NCBI GenBank assembly: GCA_026214975.1
Contig: CM047808.1
Location: forward strand, 50,161,073-50,225,072
Direction: 5' to 3'
DNA length: 64,000 bases
Source: Gentiana macrophylla
Taxonomy: Eukaryota; Streptophyta; Magnoliopsida; Gentianales; Gentianaceae
The stretch's first letter is position 1, and each line of letters starts with the position of its first letter. Shown here piece after piece: positions 11,377 through 23,002 of the stretch. Below the pieces are notes generated by a model. It searched no databases. It had not been told where the DNA came from and saw nothing but the letters and a program-made list of their open reading frames with translations. The position numbers and the translations under genes were made by a program.

Positions 11377-11929
11377 AAAATTAAATGCAAAAAGGGCGCT
11401 ATGTAAGGGAATGGAATATACAGTTACAAGTGAAATTATGGTAAAGGATTGAGAAATAAATAGACATACATAGAAGAGAGATTGAGCTGTGTCAGTGTAC
11501 GTGTACGTGTTTAGTAAAAGGCTAATATATGATTGAAACTCAAATACTATATTTTGATCAGTTAATGTTTTCTTGATTGTCTTAATTACCTGATTAGTGG
11601 CTTATATATTTGACAATTTAAACACGTTTTTCACATGTGAATGTTAGTTTTCCCTTCATAAAAGTAATTTACTTCCCTTACAAATATAAACATAAAGAAA
11701 AAACAATTCACCAAACTTTATGAATCATATCTCGTGGTCATATTATCATCATGAACAATTAATTTCGGTAAATAATATATATACTATATCTCTGTCTCAA
11801 AATTTAAGTGCACATTTGGATTATATTTACACAAATTAAAAAAGTTATTTATTTCAGAAAAACAGAAATTTATTTAAATTTGTAATGGTTCGTTGATTTT
11901 GATTAAAAAATCTAAAATGACATTTTATT
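11377..11929. other. AT-rich upstream region, no gene seen
   Basis: Upstream sequence of the zinc-finger gene. ACGTGTACGTGT at 11498-11511 contains ACGT cores of the kind bound by bZIP factors; this is suggestive only. No coding sequence is supported. Confidence 0.4.
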
Positions 11930-12516
11930 GTTATTAATGCAAAACACTGAAAAGTACGCGAGTATATAATAAATCATGGATAAAAGGGGAAAATTGTAAT
12001 ACATATTTTTTTTGGTTTTCTAAATATATTTATATAATGGGAAAAAACCAAATAAAAATAAACTGATTTATATTTTGAAACAGATTTGGTATTAAATCAT
12101 GAAAAGGGGACATAAATTAATGTCTTATAAAGTTGACAACGTTGTCATATGGTCCTATATACATCTCTGGGGATACACTTAGACTATAGAAATTTACACA
12201 CAAATTTTAATTAATGCAATTATATACGGTTAACCTCGATAAATTAATATCTTCGGGGCAAGAAAAAATATTAGTTTATATTAGCAATGTTATTCATTTA
12301 TCGAACATTATGTTAAGCCCTTTTCTTTCAAAGTTTTAATAGGAGAAAATTATTCATTTTGCAAGGTTATTTATTTATCGAGTTTTAACTGTATTGCTCT
12401 TATGGTAGAAAAAGTAAATATAAACATTAAAATAATATATATAAAAAATGAACCACAATATATAGCTTATAGTGTCCTGTTCATGTATGCACATTTTATT
12501 TAAACTGTTGTTATAT

Positions 12517-12733
12517 GCTTCTTCTGTCCTGCAACATAGGGTCATTTATTTTTTTCACACTGTTTAACAAAACTCATAAATGAGTTAATTTTTAATATTT
12601 TTTTGACAAAAAATTGTATTGTATTATGTTAGTAACTTATATATAATATTGAACTGGGTGTGATAATATCTTATAATATGAGAAAATTTTAAAAAGCTAA
12701 AAGTCCCATGCCATTATTGAAGGACGGAGGGAG
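12517..12733. mobile_element. Stowaway-like MITE (tentative)
   Basis: The left end CTTCTGTCCTGCAACATAGG and the reverse complement of the right end (CTCCGTCCTTCAATAATGG) are imperfect inverted repeats. TA dinucleotides flank both sides (12515-12516, 12734-12735). The termini resemble the CTCCCTCCGTCC consensus of Tc1/mariner-type MITEs. Confidence 0.45.
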
Positions 12734-12832
12734 TATTCTTGTACGTAATAGAAAAAAAAAAATTTAATTCTGTTGTTATATATTTATTTTCGGCTATTAT
12801 GCTACGTAATAGAAAAAAAATATATTAGTGTG

Positions 12833-13135
12833 ACGAATTCAGGACAATCCCGTTTCGGACATGAACCTATCCATAAAAAGATTTACCTCCAGGACGATTC
12901 CGTTTCGGACATGAACCTATGTACATTGGTCTTAAGGTAGAAAAAAAATAAATATAAACCTAAAAATAATCTATAAAAATTTGAACTATGTTTGAGATCC
13001 ATGTTGATATATGGAAATACTATATGAATATGTTGTTTAATATTTATTATCGGCTCTTCTTATATGGAAAAGAATATTAGTGTGATGAATTCAGGAGAAT
13101 CCCATTTCGACATTAACCTACCCATAAATTTTTTG
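12833..13135. repeat. Short interspersed repeat GAATTCAGGACAATCCCG-TTTCGGACATGAACC
   Basis: A ~60-bp motif appears at 12833-12880, 12888-12921 and 13084-13125 here, and again at 19636-19725 and 19889-19980. The reappearance beyond 19.6 kb shows that both repeat regions belong to one larger duplicated tract. Confidence 0.7.
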
Positions 13136-13208
13136 TTAGTTTTTTTCTTAATATCAAAGTTTCTTATGTTTTTCTTTAATAATTTCATTGCAAGCTTTTA
13201 ATGTTCTA

Positions 13209-13342
13209 AATGCATTATAGTGAAAAGTACGCGAGTATATATAATAAATAATGGGTAAAAGTAGAAAAATTTAATACATATTTTATTGATTTTCTAAATA
13301 GATTTATTATATATACTCGCGTACTTTTCACTATAATGCATT
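13209..13342. repeat. Perfect 41-bp inverted repeat with 52-bp spacer
   Basis: Arms 13209-13249 and 13302-13342 are exact reverse complements, beginning AATGCATTATAGTGAAAAGT. The sequence TTTTATTGATTTTCTAAATA occurs both just before the right arm (13281-13300) and just after it (13344-13363). Confidence 0.9.
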
Positions 13343-13889
13343 ATTTTATTGATTTTCTAAATAGATTTATATTATGAAAAAAAAATTAAAGAAATAAATG
13401 AATTTATATTTTGAAACATATGTGGTATGAAATCATAAAAATTGGACATAAATTAATGTCTTATAAAGATGAGAACGTTGTCATATGCATCATCGGCTTA
13501 TGGTCCTATATACATCTTGGGGGATACACTTACACTACACAAATTTTAATGCAATTATATATTGCACTAAATGTAGAAAAAGTAAATATAAACATTAAAA
13601 TAATATATATAAAAAATGAACCACAATATATGCCTTATAGTGTCCTGTTCATGTATGCACGTTTCATTTATTTTTTTTCATACCGTTTAACAAAGCTCAT
13701 AAATAAGTTAATTTTTAATATTTCTTGACAAAATATTATATTGTATTATGTTAGTAACTTATATGTAATATTGAATTGTTTAGTGTAAAAATGAAAACAA
13801 TACATTTAATATTGAATTTGAGTGTGATAATATCTTATAATATGAGAAAAATTCAAAATGCCAAATATCTCATTATTGAGGGACGGAAG

Positions 13890-14834
13890 GAGTATTTATT
13901 TTTTGCTCTTCTTGTACGTAATAGAAAAAAAAATATTCATTCTGTTGGTATATATTTATGGGACAATTATCTAAAAGTACGCATATTGGATTTAATTAAA
14001 CAAAAAGGACACCTAAAATAAACACTTAGTTATAAGGACAAAAAATTAGGTAGATAGACTCAAATACACCTAATGAAGGAAAAGAATAAATAAAAATAAA
14101 AAGAGGCAACAGGCGGCCTTTAAACATGAATGCTGTTGTTAAATTATTATTTTTTTATTTTTATTTCATGGATGCCCAAATTTTTTTTTTCTTTTTTTTT
14201 TTAATAGCAGGCGCTGAATTTTATTTTTTATTTTTTTAAATTTTTTTTATTTTTTTTATTTTTTATTTTACCGATGCATTGACCGCCGCGATGGCGTGAC
14301 GCGTTGACAACCGCGATGCCGTGGCCACCGTGACGCATTGACCATCCCGGATGTAGTGATCACCACAATTTAGTGACAAGAACATTTGCAAAGATTATGC
14401 AGTGACATTTGATTTTTGCTCATCGGACTGGACCTATCGGGAAGCAGTGATCACCGGGATGCAGTGACATTTGATGAAACAACACCGTGATGACATTTGA
14501 TATTTTTCCGACTTAATTTCATAAAATCGATTTCTTTTCTTCATGAAATCGACTTCAAATGGCAATATCTTTTGATATAAAACAACGATCAACATAAATC
14601 TTTCACCTTAATTCATATTTTTATGCAGTGACATCGGCAATCATATATGCGATGATATCAACATTTTATCTGATGACATCGCAATCATATATGCGTGACA
14701 TTAACAATTTATGCACGATGACATCGGCAATCGATATGCGATGACATCAACATTTTATGCAGTTACATCAGCAATCATATATAAATGACATCAACAATTT
14801 ATGCAGTGACATCGGCAATCATATATGCAAAGAT
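13890..14834. repeat. Large direct repeat, copy 1 (partner 17810-18737)
   Basis: Starting at TATTTATTTTTTGCTCTTCT the sequence parallels 17810-18737 at high identity, through GACCGCCGCGATG-type repeats and the GCAGTGACATCGGCAATCAT array. Copy 1 stops exactly where a copia LTR begins at 14835. The matching copy continues uninterrupted (GCAAAGACATCGCG), so the LTR interrupted copy 1. Confidence 0.8.
14628..14834. repeat. Short tandem repeat, GCAGTGACATCGGCAATCATATAT type
   Basis: Units of about 24-32 bp alternate between CAGTGACATCGGCAATCATA and TGACATCAACAATTTATG forms. The same array recurs at 18530-18740 and 18995-19160. Confidence 0.8.
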
Positions 14835-16653
14835 TGTTAGGAAATCACTAGTTTAACGCAGCGGAATTTAAAATTTGATTTCCTTTTTCTAGATCGTTCT
14901 TCGTTTAATGCAATAAACACGTTAAGTAGTTTGACGGTTATACCTTGATGATCTACTGATCGTCGCTTTGACCGTCAACGAGAGTAGTTCAATCGCGCAA
15001 GCCGCCCACGCGTCCGGCCTCTATCGCTAATCCACACGAACCCCTTGCCGGAATCTCCCGCTTGGATTGCTATCGGAAAAACTGGCTGCTAGACCGGACC
15101 TTTTCTTCCTCACAAACTCACTATGGATAGCTCTCTATTTTACACAAGAATTATGAACTCTTGCAATTGTGATGTACCAAAGAGCTTGACACCCACCTCC
15201 TATATATAGTGGTTGGGGCGCCTCATATGGTGTGGAGGAGAAGAAAACCTTTTTCCCAATAAAATAAGGAAAATAAACTAGATTGGATTTATCTCTTTAA
15301 TTATAAATTATTTTGCCAATATCTTATATTGATTATAATTATCTTATTACCATAAATCTATTTTTCAAAAATCAATTAATATCTTATATTAATATTATGG
15401 CAATCTTATTAATTAAATTAAAGCACAATCCAAGTGTATCTTACACACTTAAAATGGCGCCCCATTAGTCAACAAATTGACTTAGGAATATTCTTTAATT
15501 AATATAATTTGTATATAATTAATATCTTGTATTTTATTTATTCATAATAAATAAATACCACCATATTAATTTACCACTATAACCTTTATAGTCAGAGATA
15601 AACTTTCCTTATTTGGTTATCAACTATAACCGTATTTTAATCCGACTCGATGTTCATATGTGTGTGACCCGATAGGCTTCGAATATGTTGGCCGTAGACA
15701 CAAAGTGCAATTTACTAAAATGCCCTTCATATACTAACGATCACGGGATAGCGTCAAAGCAACACATCGTAACCCCAATTATTGGAAGATTCAAAAGCAA
15801 TGACTACTAGCTTTCATGTGAAGCGATTATCGTGTAACTTACAATCCTATCATTTGTAATAATATCCATACGATCGTATCTCGAGTGTCAATACATTGAC
15901 GATCGTATCTTATAATCTGGATATCATGCTCTCTCGGAATAACTCATTTACTCCCACTTTGCAAAGATTCTCGAGAGCTAGACATTCCTTATAAGAAAGC
16001 CATTTCGGATATTCGATCCCAATCATAGGATACGCGATTCCCGGACGACCAATCATCTATACTCCGCATGCTTCAATATCATACCCAATCACTACCGCAT
16101 TATCGCCCCGTGGTTAGGAGAAATCTCAATAGTGTCAAAGCATGACAATCCACACCGTGATGCTATGAAGACTCGGTCAAAGGATAATTACACCACCGCC
16201 ACATAAGTGTGACACTTAATGTAAGTGGGTCGGGTCCTAACGTCGACGCATTCTCTAATACATGTCCATGTACACGGTCAAGTGTCCCTACACTTCGATA
16301 GACGAGATCTATCCCTACCTTCTAAAAGATAGAAGACATCCAATACGTGCTAGTCTAATTATACCATCAATGTCCCATTTGATAATACATAAGACTAGAG
16401 ACATTTAAGTACCAACCTTGTTATGGTGATTAGAGATCTCATCAACCATAATCACTATCATGGTTTCTCTATCACAGATTGATACTAAGGACGTTACTAT
16501 ATATATACAACAAATAATATGAAGATAAACAATATATAATAACATAAGTGCTTTTCTTAATCATAATAAAGTTATTACATAAACTAAATAGATTGTAAAT
16601 GACCCGACCCGGTCGGATCCGGTCCAACCCGGGTTTAGGACACCTTTCCAACA
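14835..16653 (-). mobile_element. 3' LTR of a Ty1/copia element
   Basis: On the minus strand the LTR starts TGTTGGAAAGGTGTCC and ends GATTTCCTAACA, so the ends carry matched TGTT/AACA termini. It is immediately preceded (plus 16654-16669) by AGGCCAAGTGGGAGAT, the polypurine tract seen in Tork/Tnt1-type copia elements. Its 1819 bp is long for copia. AAGAT at 14830-14834 is the expected 5-bp target duplication, but the other flank is missing. Confidence 0.85.
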
Positions 16654-17813
16654 ATCTCCCACTTGGCCTAAAACCAATCACCCATATGCCTAAGCCCGTG
16701 CAAGTGAACATGTTTCTCATGCTTTGCTTGAGACAATGCCTTGGTCAACAGATCAGCTATGTTATCATCCGTGTGGAATTTCTCTATCGTTACATCTCAT
16801 CTATGTACTATCTCTCTAATCAAGTGATAGCGCCCGTAGCACATGTTTGGACTTACGATGAGACCTTGGTTCCTTTGATCGAGATATCGCTCCATTATTA
16901 TCACAAGATGCAGGCACCTTTGGACCTTGATGGAGGAACCACACCAAGTTCGATAATGAACTTCTTCATCCAAAGCGCTTCCTTTGCCGCCTCCGAGAGG
17001 CTGCTATGTATTCGGCTTCCGTTGTAGAGTCTGCAGTAGTCTCCCCGCTTGGAACTCTTCCACTCACTACTCCGCCGTTAAGCGTGAAAACAAATCCAGA
17101 TTGTGACTTAATGTCATCCTTGTCGATTTGGAAGGCGGCATCTGTGTGTAACCTCGTAATACTAAATCATCATTCCGAAAACCAAGAATATATCCTAGAT
17201 GACGTCTCAAGTACTTGAGGATATTCTTGACAAACAATCCAGTGACCATCACCTGGATTGGACCGGTACCTACTAGTCATACTAAGAGAGTGCGAGACAT
17301 ACGGTCTTGTGCATAACATGGCATACATGATAGACCCGATTGCCAAGCATAAGGGACTTTACTCATTTGTGCCCTTTCCTCCTCTGTCTTAGGACTCATT
17401 CCCTTCGACAGTGTAGACCACGTGTGACATGGGCGACAATCCTCTCTTGGATCGCTCCATGCTGAATCTCTTCAAGATCTTGTACATGTAGGTGGATTGC
17501 GATGGACCAAGCAACCTTTTAGATATATCTCTATAGATCTTTATTCCTAGAATATAGGCTGCATCACCCAAGTCCTTCATTGAGAAGTTCTTGGATAGCC
17601 AAGCTTTGACCGATTGTAACATAGGCACATCATTCCCTATGAGCAATATGTCATCTACATAAAGCACTAAGAACACAATGGCACTCCCACTAACCTTCTT
17701 GTAAACACAGGGCTCATCTTCGTTCTTGATGAAATCAAACTGTTTGATTATCTCATCAAAGCGAAGATTCCAACTCCGAGAAGTTTGCTTTAACCCATAA
17801 ACTGTTTGGTATT
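16654..17813 (-). pseudogene. Ty1/copia reverse transcriptase and RNase H fragment, 5'-truncated
   Basis: Read leftward, 17676-17389 encodes the reverse transcriptase catalytic motif YVDDILLIGND and downstream residues (LSKNFSMKDLGDAAYILG). RNase H follows in other frames, with NILKYLRR and LVLRGYT recognisable around 17250-17090. Frameshifts and stops disrupt it. The element ends abruptly at about 17813, where the second copy of the flanking repeat begins, so gag, protease, integrase and the 5' LTR are missing. Confidence 0.85.
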
Positions 17814-19340
17814 TATTTTTGGCTCTTCTTGTACGTAATAGAAAAAAAATATTAATTCTGTTGGTATATATTTATGGGACAATTATCTAAAATGACGCAT
17901 ATTGGATTTAATTAGGCAAAAAGAACACCCAAAACAAACACTTAATTATAAGGAGAAAAATTAGGTAGATAGACTCAAATACACTTAATGAAGGAAAAGA
18001 ATAAATAAAAATAAAAAAAGAGGCAACAGGCGGCCTTTAAACATGAATGTTGTTGTTAAATTATTATTTTTTTATATTTATTTCCAGGATGCCCAAAGTT
18101 TTTATTTTTAATAGCAGGCGCTGAATTTTATTTTTTTAAATTTTTTTAAATTTTTTATTTTTTATTTTACCGATGCATTGACCGCCGCGATGACGTGACC
18201 ACCGTGACGCGTTGACCACCACGATGCCGTGGCCACCGTGACGCATTGACCGTCCCGGATGTAGTGATCACCGCGATTTAGTGACAAGAACATTTGCAAC
18301 GATTATGTAGTGACATTTGATTTTTGCTCATCGGACTGGACCTATCGGGAAGCAGTGATCACCGGGATGCAGTGACATTTGATGAAACAACACCGTGATG
18401 ACATTTGATATTTTTCCGACTTAATTTCATAAAACCGATTTCTTTTCTTCATGAAATCGACTTCAAATGGCAATATCTTTTGATATAAAACTACGATCAA
18501 CATAAATCTTTCACCTTAATTCATATTTTTATGCAGTGACATCGGCAATCATATATGCAGTGATATCAACATTTTATACAATGACATCGGCAATCATATA
18601 TGCGTGACATCAACAATTTATGCAGTGACATCGGCAATCAGATATGCAGTGACATCAACATTTTATGCAGTTACATCAGCAATCATATATAAATGACATC
18701 AACAATTTATGCAATGACATCGGCAATCATATATGCAAAGACATCGCGATGCAGTGGCCACCCCCGATGCAGAGAGACCGCGATGAAGTGGTCACCCTCG
18801 ATGCAGAGACACCGCGATGCAGAGACCATCGGGATGCAGTGTTCACCGGGATGAAGCAACCCCGTGATGACATTTGACATTTTTCCGACTTAATTTCATA
18901 AAATCGATTTGTTTTCTTCATAAAATCGACTTCAAATGACTATATTTTTTTATATAAAACTACGACCAACATAAATCTTTCAACTTAATTCATATTTTTA
19001 TGCAGTGACATCGGCAATCGTATATGCAGTGGCATCAATATTTTATGCAGTGACATCAGCAATCATATATGCGTGACATCAACAATTTATGCAGTGACAT
19101 CAGCGATCGGATATGCAGTGACATCAACATTTTATGCAGTGACATCAATACTCTAGAATGTAATTCTGTATCCTTCTATCTTTTTTGGTTAAAGGTAAAA
19201 AATTGTATAACCAAGGTATGTAGAGACACCGCGATGAAGTGGCCACCCCCGATGCAGAGACACCGTGATGCAGAGACCATCGGGATGCAGTGGCATTTGA
19301 TGAAGCAACACCGTGATGACATTTGATATTTTCCGACTTA
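17810..19340. repeat. Large direct repeat copy 2, with further short-period arrays
   Basis: 17810-18737 is the partner of 13890-14834. The array continues past that point with GATGCAGAGACACCGCGATG-type units (18740-18850 and 19220-19310) and a second run of CAGTGACATCAACAATTT units (18995-19160). Frames here are products of the repeats. Confidence 0.75.
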
Positions 19341-20390
19341 CTTGGGGAAGAAGAAATATTACATCAGCCGCAAATAAACCGTAAATAATAAAAAATAATA
19401 ATAGTAAATGACTAAACTATCCCTTCTTCGTCTGTAGCGTTCTGTCTAACAATAATTAGATTTCCGTAATATATGTATATATACAACTCGACATATATAT
19501 ATATATTTTCCTCGTAAAAACTTAACTCATATAAAAGAAGTCAGAATAATAATATTTCGTTTTCGCGAAATGACACGTCTGCACTTTCTCGAAAATCTGA
19601 ATACTACAGTAATAGAAAATAATATTATTGTGAATAGTGTGATGAATTCAGGACAATCCCGTTTTGGACATGAACCTATCCATAAAAAAATTTACCTCTA
19701 GGACAATTCTGTGTCGGACATGAACCTTTTTTTTGGTCTTAAGGTAGAAAAAAAGTAAATATAAACCTAAAAATAATCTACGAAAATTCGAACTACGTTT
19801 GAGAACCATGTTGATATATGGAAATATTATGTGAATTTATTGTTTAATATTTATTATCGGCTTTTCTTATATGGAAAAGAATATTACTGTGATGAATTCA
19901 GGAGAATCCCGTTTTCAACATGAACCTAACCATAAAAGAATATACCTCTAGGACAATCCCATTTCGACATTAACCTACCCATAAAAAAAATTTAATATTA
20001 AAGTTTCTTAATTTATCTTTAAAAATTTAATAGCAAGCTTAAGTTTTTCTTTTTTTGAAAATAAACTTTGTTTTGTAAAATTATTTTTTTTTCGAATCTT
20101 TAACCTCGTTTGTAAAATCTTATACCTAAAAGTAGTTAATTATGAGTGTTACTGAAAATTATATTCTTCACTTATAGTATCAAAAAATTGTGGTTCTTCA
20201 TTTAAAATTTAATAAATGTTTATAACCTCTATCCATCTTCGACTATGAAGTATGACGTGGATTACTTGTGAGCAAGACATAGGCCATGGTTTTTTTTTTT
20301 TTTTTTTTTTCCCTTAGTACACGGGATCTTATAGAGTTGAGGGGCTCAAGGTCGAGCTGAATGCCTGAATCCCTATGTTCTGATCTTTTG
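19341..20390. other. AT-rich repeat-derived DNA, no gene
   Basis: It contains the GAATTCAGGACAATCCCG motif copies at 19636-19725 and 19889-19980 also seen near 12.8-13.1 kb, and a T tract at 20290-20309. Nothing coding is supported. Confidence 0.5.
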
Positions 20391-20706
20391 CCGGGTTTTG
20401 ATGTTACGGCCCGTTTTCGGATATACCGAGGCTTATCTGGAAAATAACGTCGGCACGTATAATATCAGAGGCGGAGGCTATCGAATTCCCATTGTTCTTC
20501 TAGGTATATCTATCCATTTCTTTATTCGGTTTGGAATAGTTGAATTGATTTGGTTGAACCGGTCAAAAGAATGTTTTCTTTGATACTATATAAGTGAACA
20601 ACAACTTTGATACAATATGTAATTGATCTATTACGATACTCAAGAAAGAGATGTACATTCTATCAAAGGTATCCAATTATTGATGATACTCTATTATTTT
20701 GATCTA

Positions 20707-20760
20707 GTTAAATCTGCTGGGCTTCAGCTTGAGGACATTGATCTTTTTGAGATTAATGAG
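20707..20760 (+). pseudogene. 3-ketoacyl-CoA thiolase exon fragment
   Basis: The 18 codons read VKSAGLQLEDIDLFEINE, the block immediately before the AFASQF segment of peroxisomal 3-ketoacyl-CoA thiolases (KAT family, fatty-acid beta-oxidation). It is followed by GTGTGA, compatible with an exon end, and a stop occurs at once if read through. No neighbouring thiolase exons are visible between 20.4 and 21.2 kb. A captured or relic exon is most likely. Confidence 0.7.
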
Positions 20761-21190
20761 GTGTGATACGTTAAGGCTGTTTACATTGATGTATCTTAGA
20801 AAGACAGAAACAGAGAGAGGACAATTTGTTTCACATTGTTTGAAGACTCAATAGCTACCATCAGGAATAACAATAGGCTCTTCTCTGTAGTAGTGGAAAC
20901 TCCATGATTGAAACTTATTTCCATCAGATCGAAGAGACATCAAAGCTTATTTCCTTCGGATCAAACAAAGATCAAGGAAGAGAATCAAGCTGGTGGTTGA
21001 ATGCCTTTTGTTTTTCCATTGTTGAATGCTTTTTTTCTTCTTCATTCATGTTCCCATCTCAAATTAGATACGAATCGGTGAAAAATCAACCGATTTTTAC
21101 CCATAGGAAGCCGATTCATGCTTGGTACGAGATAAATCTGTAACTTCGTCTCGGTATGGTCCGAGTCGGAGACGACTCGGCCGAGACTTA
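20761..21190. other. Unassigned sequence around the thiolase fragment
   Basis: Moderately GC-balanced sequence. A 79-codon frame at 20904-21143 has no family I recognise. The segment 20398-20583 just upstream also contains an unassigned 61-codon frame. Confidence 0.3.
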
Positions 21191-21216
21191 GAACCATGAT
21201 TACAAACGTGTGGTTT

Positions 21217-21395
21217 CATAGTAGGGTAGGGTAGGGTAGGATAGGTTAGGATAGGGTGGGGTAGGGTATGGGGTGTTGGGTGGGGTGTGGTCCCCGTGGG
21301 AGAAATATATGAATCCAAATCTGCCAAATGACTCATGTTATGATCTTATACATCCTGGGGTAGGTGGGTGGGTGGGGTGGGGCGGGGTCCTAAAA
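21217..21395. repeat. GGTAG/GGGTGG-rich simple repeat
   Basis: Imperfect GTAGG and GGTGG units at 21219-21292 and 21357-21388. Low-complexity G-rich plus strand with no gene. Confidence 0.6.
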
Positions 21396-21419
21396 CTATT
21401 TTTTGCTAATTGTTTTTGG

Positions 21420-21752
21420 CAAAATTAATTGTTTTTGTGGCACCGAAATAAAAGCGTAGCAGGAAATAATTAATTTTCTTTTTTTCATTTAATACATTTA
21501 TTTATTTATTTATGTGGCACTTATCTGCCATGGCAATAGATTTTCATTTTGCCACGATGTGTTTACCGAGGCAATAGATTTTAAGTTATTGCTGTGGTGC
21601 GGCAATTCAGTGTTGCAAAAAAAATTTGCCACATAGTTTCTTGTCACGGGTGACAAAAAAGCTTTAGGCGTGACAATAGGTCTATAGTGTCACTTTTTTA
21701 GATTTTAGTGACGCTTTTCCTCCGCGGCAAAAGGTAGTTTTTTTAGTAGTGC
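21420..21752. mobile_element. CACTA transposon terminal fragment
   Basis: The sequence ends TTTTTTTAGTAGTG at 21739-21752, i.e. CACTACTAAAAAAA on the other strand, the terminal signature of CACTA (En/Spm) elements. The interior carries repeated TGCCACG/GGCAATAGATTTT/GTGACAA motifs like subterminal repeats of that superfamily. The opposite end is not visible in the window. Confidence 0.6.
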
Positions 21753-22196
21753 CTGCTCGCCCCTCCTAACTTGTAGTCCGTCAGATCGAACCAAGCCCAC
21801 TTGACTAGGCAACATAGTTCATGCACAATGGTTACAGGTGGAGAGCCCGCAGCGGCTAAGATACAAGCTCGCCCAACCGAAGCTCGTCACATTAGAGCTC
21901 GCCCAACGACCTTGAGTTTACTTGTAATTGTATTTTATTTACCGCCTTGTAACCACCGACTCTTAGCGCCTATAAATAGAGGCATTTGTACCCCTTTCAG
22001 GGGATCTGGATCGAGAAATTAATACTAGCAGATAACCTCTATCAATTTGTCGACAGCCTTTGTTTTTTATTTCTGCATATCATATTCATATTGTTCTTGA
22101 GATTGATCACACTAGAACCGGAACTATTGGTCATTTTAATCTAGACACCCACCGCATATTTAAACAAAACATGTTTGTGATATTTTGGACAATATC
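21753..22196 (+). mobile_element. Gypsy (Tat-lineage) LTR remnant and PBS
   Basis: A TATA box (CCTATAAATAGAGG) lies at 21969-21982, with a transcribed leader after it. TTGGCTCCGTTACCTGGAAAT at 22199-22219 resembles the TTGGCGCCGTTGCCGGGGAAC-type primer-binding site used by Tat/Athila gypsy elements, so the LTR probably ends just before it. The left part is cut by the CACTA end. Confidence 0.6.
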
Positions 22197-22257
22197 AGTT
22201 GGCTCCGTTACCTGGAAATCTACGCTTTTAGCATTTTTCAAGGACAAGGTTGAGTAG

Positions 22258-22612
22258 CTGCTTAAACAGGTTAAAGACTTACAAAATACGAAAATTGGGA
22301 TCGAAGACAAACCTGTCTTGGGGAACGTGCATCCTTGCTGATCATATACAGTTTGATGCACCTGAGGAGGTCCACTACCCCACTTTCTAGAACTATTCAG
22401 GGATGACTTGTCCTTATGACTGGCTTTCCTTATTTCAGAGAAAGGTCTCCCCGGCAACTATAAATCAATCAACACGGTGCGCATTTGTAGGTGCAATACA
22501 AGATAAGGCGGCGACCTGGATCCGCAACTTGCCATCTAAGTTGATATATTCTTGGGAAAATTTGCAGACCAAGTTCATTGCCGAGTTTAAATTTGCACAC
22601 ATGAATAACTAG
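22258..22612 (+). pseudogene. Gypsy retrotransposon gag fragment
   Basis: Translation of 22320-22612 gives retrotransposon-gag features in order: ADHIQFDAP, PYDWLSLFQRKV, then AATWIRNLPSKLI..SWENLQTKF, the conserved gag core. The first part is in a different frame from 22403-22612. It follows the PBS by about 40 bp, as expected for the gag of the same element, and stops at about 22615 where unrelated LTR sequence begins. Confidence 0.75.
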
Positions 22613-22619
22613 CCGGAAT

Positions 22620-22918
22620 TAATTTGTGGTTATAGCGATAACCGGATGAGGATTTGTTTATGCCTATTATAAAGCGTTATAGTGATAAATTAATATGATG
22701 ATATTTATTTAGTAAAAAAAAATTAAATACAAGATATTAGTTATGTTGATTAATTAAATATACATATTTATATGTATGGGGCGCATATATGGGTGTATAT
22801 GATACACATGTATTATTCCAAATTAATGAATCATATTATTATATTATAATTAATATTGGATATTAATATATATAGATATGTGTAGTATATATATATATGT
22901 GATATACACATGTATAAT

Positions 22919-23002
<84 letters not shown>

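Larger units (their letters stand above)
11930..13885. repeat. Two diverged direct copies of an AT-rich block
   Basis: Copy 1 (about 11930-12740) and copy 2 (about 13190-13885) share ordered blocks: AAAGTACGCGAGTATA, GGACATAAATTAATGTCTTA, GGTCCTATATACATCT, GAACCACAATATAT, TAGTGTCCTGTTCATGTATG and a shared right end (ATTGAGGGACGGAAGGAGTA in copy 2, ATTGAAGGACGGAGGGAGTA in copy 1). The right end resembles Stowaway-type termini. No coding sequence is supported; open frames are AT-rich chance frames. Confidence 0.7.

Noticed and set aside
16599..17252. Several plus-strand frames of 60-142 codons
   Set aside because: They are antisense to copia RNase H and LTR sequence on the minus strand.
13890..18737. 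Reading the ~930-bp direct repeats as LTRs of the copia fragment
   Set aside because: The genuine LTR with TG...CA ends and an adjacent polypurine tract is at 14835-16653. The repeats contain no LTR termini, and one copy is uninterrupted at the insertion point.
14628..19160. The GCAGTGACATCGGCAATCAT arrays as a CRISPR array
   Set aside because: Units are contiguous and variable without unique spacers, no cas genes exist, and the genome is a plant's.
21217..21395. GGTAGGG-rich tract as an interstitial telomere
   Set aside because: The plant telomere unit TTTAGGG is not repeated; the tract is GGTAG/GGTGG.
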